Assembly (NCBI GenBank): GCA_024231855.1
Contig: JAAEQD010000208.1
Coordinates: 1-64,000 of the forward strand
DNA: 64,000 nt
From: Candidatus Zixiibacteriota bacterium
Lineage (GTDB): Bacteria > Zixibacteria > MSB-5A5 > UBA10806 > 4484-95
Reading direction: 5' to 3'
The notes beneath the pieces are model-generated. The model did no database searches, was not told the DNA's origin, and worked only from the letters and a program-made list of their open reading frames with translations. Of this stretch, positions 52,741 through 61,300 are shown in pieces (position 1 is the stretch's first letter; every line of letters starts with the position of its first letter). Position numbers and translations under genes: made by a program.

Positions 52741-55700
52741 CTATTTTATTAGAAGCATCTTCAAGGTTTTCTTGAAGTTGCCGGCGTCGAGGCGGTAATA
52801 GTATATACCTGACGGCGTGTTTTTGGAATTCCAGAAAGCCTGGTGATAACCTGCTGGTTGATCTTGATCTACAAGGGTTATTATTTTGCGGCCTAGAATG
52901 TCAAACACATCAATTATCACTCGAGATGGTTCAGGTAAACCGTAATCGATTATGGTTGAGGCATTGAACGGATTAGGGTAATTTTGGTTTAGCGAGTAAG
53001 ACCCGGGCAGGTTGTTTGTTACATAATCGACTTTTGCTGAAAGATTAATAACGATTTCAGGCTGGAAGGAAGTCCCTCCATCTTCCAAACCCAGCTGTAT
53101 GCCGCCATTGCGAGCATCAATTGCCGGCATTATAGCCAAATCGCCAATCGGGTTAGTATCATTAGCTTTAAAAACCAATTGGAATAAAAGCGCGTTCCCG
53201 CCGGTTGCTTTCGCTGGCTGGTTTATTTCACCCCCAAGATCGAGCCAGGCGAGTAATAGAATGCTGTTTTCATTGTGGTTAGGTTCGCTATAAACCGCAT
53301 CCCAATCCGATAACGCGTCACCGACAATAATATCTGAAAGGACTGACGTCTCGGATTCGTAGTTTAAGGGAATGCAGATAAAGGCAATCGGATCATCAAT
53401 AGCAAGACTTACATCTACGGTTAATTCTTTTGAACCGGGAGAGATTCGCGATCCGGAGACAAAGATCGTACCAGGATAATCTAACGGTCTTTGTGAATCG
53501 CGGGGAATCACGGAACTGTTAAGAGATTGAGCGTCGCAGTTCGGCCAGCCATCCGGGGCTTCGGGTGGAGTATCATCTTCTGACTCCCAGCAGGGCGGAT
53601 AATCGGGGCACCAGGACAATTCCGTTAGACCTCTAAAATAATTAATCAGTTTGGTGACATCGCTACCATTAACCAGGCAATCACCATTGACATCGGCCGC
53701 GCAATAAAAACCATCAAGCAAACAAGGATCGCTTGTACCCCTGAAATAATTAACAAGGTGAGTTACATCAGCGCCATTAACCGTAGGCGGCCAGATGCCA
53801 TTGGGCATATTAGCGTCACCAGGCAAATATTCATAACATACCATTGTACAGCCAACACCTTTTGCGCCGATCAGTCCGCACTCGGGATTGTTTTCAGGGG
53901 CACAGGGAGATACATCATAAATCATGAAAGCTTCACGTTGAAAATCAGGGCAAAACATAGGATCCGCTGAAATATTGTTAGACACCATGATACTAAATCC
54001 AGGACCATCGATTTTATAGGGGTCCACATCGCAGCAGGTGAATCCTATAAACCCATTTGTGCTGATGTAGATGTCATCCCCTTCAGAGCCAGCCTGGTTA
54101 TCCCAGACAATTGTATTAGTCAGTCCCATAGAACAGTTTTCCGCGCCGTAAATACCTCCACCATTATTGCCGGCTTGATTTTCGACTATTGTGCAGTATA
54201 ACACGCTAAAGGGCAATTCCTCATTATATATCCCCCCGCCGTCGTCTTGAGCATCATTATGATGAACAACACTTTTTTCCATGGCAAACGAGGAAGTACC
54301 TTCTAAATAGATGCCCGCCCCTGATTCGGCCAAATTGTACCCTATATAACAACTGTCAACCGATAATTCGGAATCCCGGCAAAAGATACCGCCTCCGTTT
54401 GTCGCCGTTGCTGTATTTACATAAACGCCCGAGCCAAGAAAACCGATATTTGTCGAGCTATCGGATATATATACACCACCGCCTTTATTACCCGTATTGC
54501 GGGTTATATAGCAATCATCCAGGGTAATATTATCCGAGTTAGATATATAAACACCGCCTCCCCAATGAAGCGCCGAATTATCCTCAATTCTACAATTTAT
54601 CAAGCCGCAATTATCACATCCAGAAAATGAAATCCCTCCGCAATACGAGTTTAATGCTTGGTTGTTACGAATGATGCAATCATCGATAACTACGCCGCTG
54701 CAGTTTCTGACTCTTATTCCACCCTCATAATGCGAAGTGTTATACTCGACTGTGCATCCTGATATCGCGGGTGCCGATTGAAAACAACTGATACCTCCGC
54801 CACGTTCGGTAGCGGCACAATTACTCACAACACAACCATCTATAGTAGGATTGGAGTTTTCAATAGAGATTCCACCGCCGTAATCAGCATAGCCATTGAT
54901 TATTTTTATGTTGCGAAGTATTGAACTGTTATCCTCGCCTGAATGGAATTGAACTCCCCGGCTGTAGTTTTCACAATCTATTATGCTATTCTCAGGGTTG
55001 CCGCTTTGAGACCTAATAACCAGTGATTTCCCGTGATAGTTCAAATCTCTGTCACCGACGCCGCTAAAAACGCCATCCGCAAGAATGATGGTGTCGCGGA
55101 AAGCGGAATTATCTATCGCGTCTTGAATCGTTGGAAAATCACCGCTGCCATCGGGATTTATTACATATGAAGTATACTCAGGTAAGCCGGCCCGCGTTGC
55201 CAGTGCCGCAACCGCGCCTCTAGTCACTTCAGTACCGAACTCCAAGTCTAAGGCGGAAATTACATCCAAGGTCATATGCCAGAAGGGATACCAATCCGAT
55301 GAATCTTTTAATGCATCTATTATCTCAAAAGCAGGGAAACCCAGATATGAGAACCAATAATGATCGCTTCCATAACTGGGGCCATCCGTAGGATTAAGTA
55401 TTGGCTCAATCGTGGTATATTCCTCGATAATGTATTCAAAGAAACCGGCGAGTTCTACTTCTAAAGGTCGGTTATAATCATAATTTAAATAGATATCTTC
55501 ATCGTAAATGCCCGTATACGAGATCATGTCGAAGTTAAACACGCCGGCGATATTCCGCGTATTGTAAAGGCAGTCTGCCGCGTAAATTAAAGATCCGATT
55601 AGACCTTGTTCTTCTCCAGTAACCAGAACGAACTCCATAGTGCACTCAAAATCATATTCACTTAAGACTCTGGCGGCCTCAAGAACGCAAGCTGAACCGG

Positions 55701-56553
55701 AGGCATTGTCTTCGGCACCCGGAGCCAATACATTTGGAACGGCAGAGATAGCATCGAGGTGAGCTACAAACATGTATATCGAGTCGGGAAAGAGCGTTCC
55801 GATTTTTCTACCGATAACATTATTCCATCGATGTTGGGCCAGGGGATATTCGAACATTTCGGTTTCCAATCCAAAATCCATGAATTTATCGTACGCCCAA
55901 TGCTCTGCCGCGCGGCAGGAATCATGATATGAATACCGGGTCACGAAATCCTGTAATCGTTGTATATATGTTTCAAATGTATCCGGGCTGACATTATTGA
56001 CTATAGCTTCAATCTCGGGCTCGGTTAGCAAAGTGTAGGATGGCCCCGGAATTTTTGTGTCGATTTTGGGAAGAGGATGAAATGGTATATGAACCAGCAT
56101 GTCTGCGGATATGGAAGTTGCGCCGACCAATGATCTATGAATTGTCGCGATGTATTCATTGCCCTCATGATAGATAATTTCAATTCGCGAAGACAGTTTT
56201 TTCATATCTTCATTATCCATCTGAAACACATAGTAATCATAGCCCTCATGTCTTTCGCCCAGACTGATTACCATGTTCCCAGTACTAAGAAGTTTGGATC
56301 TTCCCTGGGCAGTGCATCCAACCAAGAAACCACTTGACAGATATGTGTATACGTTTACCCCCTCTAAAGCTATTAGATTATTTATTTCGCGCGCTTCATG
56401 TTTTACAACAAATAATTCCTCTGAAATGAAATCACTACCCGCGGTATTTAAAATGAATTGACCCTGGTTTAGAGATATGTCCTGCGCGAATAATAAAGAT
56501 GAGCATAAGAGCAAAATGAGAATATAAACTATTCGATTGAAAATTGTTTTCAT
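52741..56553 (-). CDS. M28 peptidase with beta-helix, dockerin and type IX sorting domain
   Basis: 1270 residues from ATG 56553 (AAGGAGG upstream). Signal peptide ending LLFAQ. An M28 metallopeptidase domain (about 190-440) has zinc ligands and catalytic residues His265/Asp267 in VAHLDA, Asp282 in AEDNASGS and the Glu pair in TGEEQG (about 314). A parallel beta-helix follows (about 480-840, repeats such as NPTIDGCVVSNCAATERGGGI) of the type that binds or cleaves polysaccharide. Then come the dockerin pair with WPP insert and a CPDYPPCW...GWPNC segment, a cohesin-like sandwich (KELTVDVSLAIDDPIAFICIPLNYE), and a type IX sorting domain (NYPNPFNASTIIDYGLPEPS ... GIYYYRLDAGNFKKTLKMLLIK). It is probably a surface-attached or released peptidase with an assembly module. 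Confidence 0.85.
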   Translation of the reverse strand: MKTIFNRIVYILILLLCSSLLFAQDISLNQGQFILNTAGSDFISEELFVVKHEAREINNLIALEGVNVYTYLSSGFLVGCTAQGRSKLLSTGNMVISLGERHEGYDYYVFQMDNEDMKKLSSRIEIIYHEGNEYIATIHRSLVGATSISADMLVHIPFHPLPKIDTKIPGPSYTLLTEPEIEAIVNNVSPDTFETYIQRLQDFVTRYSYHDSCRAAEHWAYDKFMDFGLETEMFEYPLAQHRWNNVIGRKIGTLFPDSIYMFVAHLDAISAVPNVLAPGAEDNASGSACVLEAARVLSEYDFECTMEFVLVTGEEQGLIGSLIYAADCLYNTRNIAGVFNFDMISYTGIYDEDIYLNYDYNRPLEVELAGFFEYIIEEYTTIEPILNPTDGPSYGSDHYWFSYLGFPAFEIIDALKDSSDWYPFWHMTLDVISALDLEFGTEVTRGAVAALATRAGLPEYTSYVINPDGSGDFPTIQDAIDNSAFRDTIILADGVFSGVGDRDLNYHGKSLVIRSQSGNPENSIIDCENYSRGVQFHSGEDNSSILRNIKIINGYADYGGGISIENSNPTIDGCVVSNCAATERGGGISCFQSAPAISGCTVEYNTSHYEGGIRVRNCSGVVIDDCIIRNNQALNSYCGGISFSGCDNCGLINCRIEDNSALHWGGGVYISNSDNITLDDCYITRNTGNKGGGVYISDSSTNIGFLGSGVYVNTATATNGGGIFCRDSELSVDSCYIGYNLAESGAGIYLEGTSSFAMEKSVVHHNDAQDDGGGIYNEELPFSVLYCTIVENQAGNNGGGIYGAENCSMGLTNTIVWDNQAGSEGDDIYISTNGFIGFTCCDVDPYKIDGPGFSIMVSNNISADPMFCPDFQREAFMIYDVSPCAPENNPECGLIGAKGVGCTMVCYEYLPGDANMPNGIWPPTVNGADVTHLVNYFRGTSDPCLLDGFYCAADVNGDCLVNGSDVTKLINYFRGLTELSWCPDYPPCWESEDDTPPEAPDGWPNCDAQSLNSSVIPRDSQRPLDYPGTIFVSGSRISPGSKELTVDVSLAIDDPIAFICIPLNYESETSVLSDIIVGDALSDWDAVYSEPNHNENSILLLAWLDLGGEINQPAKATGGNALLFQLVFKANDTNPIGDLAIMPAIDARNGGIQLGLEDGGTSFQPEIVINLSAKVDYVTNNLPGSYSLNQNYPNPFNASTIIDYGLPEPSRVIIDVFDILGRKIITLVDQDQPAGYHQAFWNSKNTPSGIYYYRLDAGNFKKTLKMLLIK

Positions 56554-56783
56554 TTTATCCTCCTTGAAAACACAGTAATTGTACTTACGTACTCGGATCA
56601 CGAACCTCTCGAGAGTGCAGTATTTCTGATGTTACTACTTAGAATGACGGGGCCCTATCGAAATGCAAATATTTTTTTCCAACTTCGCATTAACTGCGTC
56701 TATAAATATATATTCAGGCAATTGATGAAATCTTACAGGAGAATACAATTTTGATTTCAATGATTGAAAATATTGGGTTTTAC

Positions 56784-56812
56784 TTGACAATTGAGATACC
56801 TGGCTATATGTT
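56784..56812 (+). promoter_or_regulatory. promoter of the sigma/anti-sigma/CHAT operon
   Basis: TTGACA (56784-56789), 17-bp spacer, TATGTT (56807-56812), 25 bp before the ATG at 56837. This is housekeeping-like, so the first transcript need not depend on the ECF factor itself. Confidence 0.6.
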
Positions 56813-56836
56813 AACATCAGCAGGAGGTAACTCTCT

Positions 56837-57370
56837 ATGGAGAAACTGGTTGCACAAGCGTTGGGGGGAGACAAAGCGGCTGAGGCCGAATTAATCCGAT
56901 ATTTGCGTGTAAGATTCAAATCGCTTGCTGAAAGATATATAAGAGACGGTGAATCAGCCGAGGATATCGCCCAGGAGGCTTGTTTGACCATTTTGGAAAA
57001 ATATAAGAGCCAGAAATTTAAAAAGGGATTCGATGCCTGGGCTTATAAGGTATTAAGAAATAAGATAGGCAATCATTTGAGTACCCAATCGGTAAGACAA
57101 AAATATATCTCCTCGGAAGCCAATCCGGACAGAACTCATATATTATCTTTTTCACAGCCTGATAGCGCTTTAAAGACCCGGATTAGAGATTGTATGAAGA
57201 AAATCATCCGTAAAAATCCGCGGTATGCGCGGGTATTAAATATGATGTATCAGGGCTATAAGACTACAGAAGTTTGTTTAAAACTCAAAATAACATCAAA
57301 CAATCTCTATGTTACCCTCAAACGATCCCGGATGATGATGAAAACTTGTATCGAAAACGGGGGATTATAA
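56837..57370 (+). CDS. ECF-type RNA polymerase sigma factor
   Basis: 177 residues, ribosome site AGGAGG. Region 2 is recognisable (AEAELIRYLRVRFKSLAERYIRDGESAEDIAQEACLTILEKY, then FDAWAYKVLRNKIGNHL), and region 4 has a helix-turn-helix (NPRYARVLNMMYQGYKTTEVCLKLKITSNNLYVTLKRSRMMMKTCI). This two-domain layout fits a small extracytoplasmic-function sigma that recruits RNA polymerase to its own regulon. It is 4 bp from the next gene, a zinc-finger membrane protein that should hold it inactive. Confidence 0.85.
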   Translation: MEKLVAQALGGDKAAEAELIRYLRVRFKSLAERYIRDGESAEDIAQEACLTILEKYKSQKFKKGFDAWAYKVLRNKIGNHLSTQSVRQKYISSEANPDRTHILSFSQPDSALKTRIRDCMKKIIRKNPRYARVLNMMYQGYKTTEVCLKLKITSNNLYVTLKRSRMMMKTCIENGGL

Positions 57371-57373
57371 GCC

Positions 57374-58048
57374 ATGGCCAAATGTATTGATCCTCAAATC
57401 GGTAGTTTGTTATATGCCTACGAGCTAAAGGGCCTCTCCGAAAAGGAAATTGAAAGATTCGAGATTCATCTTTTAAAGTGTGATTACTGTCTCAACGAGG
57501 TTAATGAATTTAAAGATCACGCGGCCATTATCAATGAAGATGACGCGGTGAAGCAAATTGTGCAGGATTCCGTGGGGGATAAATCGATAACAATATCGTT
57601 GTGGCGGCAGCTTTGGCGGCATTTATGGCCTGAAGCAAAATTTGTTTTTAAACCCGCTGTTTCATACCTGGTCATATTTCTATTGGCGTTTCCCGCGATA
57701 GACTGGCTGACTTATCATGGAAAAGATGAAGTAAGAACCATTTTTGCCGTAACTTTATTAGCTGAGCGCTCACCTACTGATAATATCGTGCCAAGAGACT
57801 GCGAAGTTGCAATAAACTTCAGTTTTCGCGAGGTTATAGAAGGCCATAGCTATCAAATCAGTATCAAATCAAAGGATGATAAGATAGTATACGTGATCGA
57901 GGACTATAGTGGTTTTAATAAATATGATAATGTCTGCATATACCTTCCCGCCAATATGCTCAAATCGGGCAGGTATTCTCTTACGATTAAGGATTTAAAT
58001 GATGAATCATTATCTGTTGAGCAAACATATTATTTTGATGTAAGGTAA
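57374..58048 (+). CDS. anti-sigma-like zinc-finger membrane protein
   Basis: 224 residues. The N-terminal zinc-finger has HLLKCDYCLNE (His-x3-Cys-x2-Cys, as in zf-HC2 anti-sigma factors), preceded by GLSEKEIERFEIHLL. One transmembrane helix (about 95-118, FKPAVSYLVIFLLAFPAIDWL) and a beta-rich periplasmic part (VAINFSFREVIEGHSYQISIKSKDDKIVYVIEDY) follow. It likely binds the upstream sigma in the cytoplasm and senses an outside signal. The translation start follows the sigma stop by 3 bp. Confidence 0.8.
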   Translation: MAKCIDPQIGSLLYAYELKGLSEKEIERFEIHLLKCDYCLNEVNEFKDHAAIINEDDAVKQIVQDSVGDKSITISLWRQLWRHLWPEAKFVFKPAVSYLVIFLLAFPAIDWLTYHGKDEVRTIFAVTLLAERSPTDNIVPRDCEVAINFSFREVIEGHSYQISIKSKDDKIVYVIEDYSGFNKYDNVCIYLPANMLKSGRYSLTIKDLNDESLSVEQTYYFDVR

Positions 58049-58083
58049 AGCATAATTGCCAACATATTTTATAGGAAGGTTTT

Positions 58084-61000
58084 ATGATTAACAAAAACCA
58101 CAAAATTATAATCATGCTTGTTTTAATAATTTTAAGCATATCATCATCTAAGGCACAGCGCCATAATGATTCTCTAAGAGCAGAAATCCTGTTGATGATC
58201 AACCAGGCTGATTCACTCAGGGAAATAATGAAACTTGATACTGCCGAAGACCTCGCTGATTCTGCTTTGAGTTTAGCTGTTGAAAACTTTGGAGAAATGG
58301 ATACTACTTATACCGACGGTCTATCCGTATTAGCTAGAATATACTACTATCTGACGGACTATGAGCAAGCTGAAACCATGCATCAAAAATCCCTGGATAT
58401 ACAACAACGAATTTTAGATCCTATGCATCCGGATATCGCGAAAAACATGAATGGCTTGGGTCTGGCTTGTCGATACCTGGGAAAATACCATAAGATGGAT
58501 ACTCTCTATAATCGGGCATTGATAATTAATGAGAAAGCATACGGCAAAGAGCATCCTGAAGTTGCTATAAACCTTGATAATCTTGGAACGCTTTATTGGT
58601 TGTTGGGGGATAATGAAAAGGCTGAAAGCAGTTATGTAAGGTCATTGGAAATTCGTAAAATCGTTTTCGGAAAAGACCATCCCGAGATTGCCTTGAGTTA
58701 TCGAAATCTGGGCACCCTTTACAAACTTGAAAGGAGATTCGATGAAGCAATCCAGCTGCTCAGCCAATCTTTGGGAATTCTGCAGGATGCTTTTGGGCCC
58801 GATCATCCGGATGTTACATCGATATTGCATAGCCTGGCGAAAATACACGGTCATCTGAAACACTACGAGGAAAGTTTTCGCTACTACGAAAGGTTTATCA
58901 AATCCCGACAAAATTTCATCGAGTATTTATTCTCTTCCGCGTCGGAGGACCAGAAAATGAAATTCATCAGAAAATACCCGTTAATAGATCCTTCGTTTAT
59001 ATCTTTTGCTTTGACCTATAATACTCCCGAAGTTAGAGCGGCTGTTTTGGAAATGGTTTTAATCGGTAAGGGGGTGGTTCTGGATGCTGTTACGGCCCAG
59101 AAAGAAATAGTCTGCGGAACAGATAACGACAATATCGCTTCGTTGTATGATAGCTATATTGAAATTTGCGATAAAATTGCCACAATATCTCTATTCGATC
59201 CTGAAATCATTAAAGTTGAACCCTTCCCGGATAGTTTGAGAAAACTTTATCGAGAGAAAGACGATGTAGACAAGAAGCTTCGGCAAATTTGTTCGGAATT
59301 TAAAGATGCTTCAATCTATAATGGCTTCACAATAGATGAAATATCCGGTTCTATACCCGAGGACGGTATTTTATTTGAATATGTAAACTACAAAAATTTT
59401 GATTTTAACAGATATCTGGATGCATATGACACCTGGGAAAAAAGCTTATTTATAAAATTTGATCTTTCACCGATACCCGCGAATTCTATGATAATAAGCG
59501 CTAAGTTAAATCTATATTACTTTCTATGGCAAGATAATAATCCTGTCGATAGGGTTTTGAACTGTTATCGGATTTTGGATGATTGGCATAAATTGGAAGT
59601 GACTTTCAATGATAGTACTGGCGTCGATTCGGAGAAGACATCATCGGCAATTATTCCATCGCCGTCTAATTGGATGGAATGGGATGTTACGGAAGACGTA
59701 AAGAAATATGCCGAAAGCAAACAAGCAAATTACGGTTGGCGAATTGCCGATGATGAAGAACCTTGGGCAGCTTGTAATATTCCCAGAATTCATTTTTATG
59801 CAAAAGAAGCGTTCCCTAGTGGTAATGATTCATCCGCGTTTGAACCATACCTGGAAATCGAAACGACTGAGACTGTCTGGAAGTTACCTGCCGGCAGAGA
59901 CGCAATTGTTAGCATGAGAGAACCCGATACTCCAAACGGCTTATCTCGATACCATCTAATCAGGAATAGGTATGGCAATCCGGCGCTGGAATACCGTGGC
60001 AGAGAATGGTATTTAGTACTTACGGTTGATAATTCAGGGGATATTACTCTAACGGGTCTTGGGGACATTGAAAAAGTACATAAAGCATTAGACTCAGTTA
60101 AGGATTTGCTATATGCTACCGGTGAAGGAACCCGCGCGATTATGGAATCGAATACGGAACTGAGTAGTAAAACGCTGGAGTTATATGATTATGTTCTTGC
60201 GCCTCTTATACCAACGTTGGGCGACAAGACCAGGATATTGATATCCGCCGATAGCAAGCTGAATTTAATTCCATTTGAAATATTGTCTTGTCCCGATGGT
60301 AAGTATTTGATCGAAAAATATGATATAAGCTATTTATCAACTGGTCGAGATTTGCTGAAATTCGAAAGTGAAAAAGAAGCTATTGAAAATGTGATAATAT
60401 TTGCCGGTCCTAATTTCGATTTAACTCTTAACAATATTATCGCTCAGAGCACAATGACTTCCAGTGATGTATATCCGCTGCCTGCCGACTGTAATCCGCA
60501 ACGCGGGGTCAGCGAATGCCTTGATATTACCTTTTATCCATTGCCATCGACTAAATATGAAGCGGAATCTTTGGCCGACATTTTCGAGAGACTTAACGGT
60601 ACCGAGGTAGATATTTATAGTGAGACTGAAGCTCGGGAAGATGTCCTTAAAGATATTTCATCACGGGATGTTCTTCATTTTGCAACCCATAGTTTTATGT
60701 GCAGTGACATCGATTTGGCCGATGACGAGTTATTCGAAAATCCCCTTCTCCGAACTGGAATAGCCTTGGCCGGCGCTAATAATTTGAGATATGAAATAGA
60801 AAACAGCGATGTTGAGATAGAGGATGGCATATTAACGGCTTTCGAAGTATCGGGATTGAATCTGGCAGGTACCGAATTGGTGGCGCTATCGGCTTGCGAA
60901 ACCGGTGTTGGCAAAATTGAAAACGGTGAAGGTATTTATGGTTTGCGCCGCGCCTTTCAGATTGCCGGGGCCGAATCGATATTGATGAGCCTTTGGAAAG

Positions 61001-61182
61001 TACCTGATTATGAAACAAAACATTTAATGGAGCAATTCTACGGCAACTGGCTGTCGGGGCAATCAAAGCAGAGGGCGTTGCGCAATTCGGCTTTGAAAAT
61101 AATAGAAGAACATCGGCAAAAATATAATGTCGCTCATCCTTACTTCTGGGGAGCGTTTATATTATTAGGTGATCCGAATTAG
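58084..61182 (+). CDS. secreted TPR-CHAT protease-like protein with DNRLRE-like insert
   Basis: 1032 residues with a signal peptide (about 1-24, ending SISSSKAQ), so it acts outside the cytoplasm. Kinesin-light-chain-type TPRs (about 60-290: YYYLTDYEQAETMHQKSLDIQQRIL, IALSYRNLGTLYKLERRFDEAI) are followed by a helical CHAT-associated part. A DNRLRE-like beta-sandwich (about 433-590: SLFIKFDLSPIPANSMIISAKLNLYYF, then WDVTEDVKKYAESKQANYGWRI) leads to the CHAT caspase-like domain (about 700-1032) with catalytic His869 (HFATHS) and Cys938 (SACETG). It probably cleaves a target protein on signal. The third gene of the sigma/anti-sigma unit, it may cut or sense a partner in that pathway (inference). 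Confidence 0.85.
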   Translation: MINKNHKIIIMLVLIILSISSSKAQRHNDSLRAEILLMINQADSLREIMKLDTAEDLADSALSLAVENFGEMDTTYTDGLSVLARIYYYLTDYEQAETMHQKSLDIQQRILDPMHPDIAKNMNGLGLACRYLGKYHKMDTLYNRALIINEKAYGKEHPEVAINLDNLGTLYWLLGDNEKAESSYVRSLEIRKIVFGKDHPEIALSYRNLGTLYKLERRFDEAIQLLSQSLGILQDAFGPDHPDVTSILHSLAKIHGHLKHYEESFRYYERFIKSRQNFIEYLFSSASEDQKMKFIRKYPLIDPSFISFALTYNTPEVRAAVLEMVLIGKGVVLDAVTAQKEIVCGTDNDNIASLYDSYIEICDKIATISLFDPEIIKVEPFPDSLRKLYREKDDVDKKLRQICSEFKDASIYNGFTIDEISGSIPEDGILFEYVNYKNFDFNRYLDAYDTWEKSLFIKFDLSPIPANSMIISAKLNLYYFLWQDNNPVDRVLNCYRILDDWHKLEVTFNDSTGVDSEKTSSAIIPSPSNWMEWDVTEDVKKYAESKQANYGWRIADDEEPWAACNIPRIHFYAKEAFPSGNDSSAFEPYLEIETTETVWKLPAGRDAIVSMREPDTPNGLSRYHLIRNRYGNPALEYRGREWYLVLTVDNSGDITLTGLGDIEKVHKALDSVKDLLYATGEGTRAIMESNTELSSKTLELYDYVLAPLIPTLGDKTRILISADSKLNLIPFEILSCPDGKYLIEKYDISYLSTGRDLLKFESEKEAIENVIIFAGPNFDLTLNNIIAQSTMTSSDVYPLPADCNPQRGVSECLDITFYPLPSTKYEAESLADIFERLNGTEVDIYSETEAREDVLKDISSRDVLHFATHSFMCSDIDLADDELFENPLLRTGIALAGANNLRYEIENSDVEIEDGILTAFEVSGLNLAGTELVALSACETGVGKIENGEGIYGLRRAFQIAGAESILMSLWKVPDYETKHLMEQFYGNWLSGQSKQRALRNSALKIIEEHRQKYNVAHPYFWGAFILLGDPN

Positions 61183-61245
61183 ATTAAGAAATTCTCCTGA
61201 TAATTAATGCTGAAAGCGGGTGAGATCAGGGGATATCCGGATAAA

Positions 61246-61271
61246 GAAGACGGCCGCGGAATGACCGCCTT
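61246..61271. terminator. weak hairpin between convergent genes
   Basis: AAGACGG pairs imperfectly with CCGCCTT across a short loop, between the stop of the CHAT gene (61182) and the convergent stop at 61301. It resembles the terminator at 46591. The rest of the 61183-61300 gap has no gene. Confidence 0.35.
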
Positions 61272-61300
61272 CCCATTTCAAACTCTAACTTCCAGATAGC

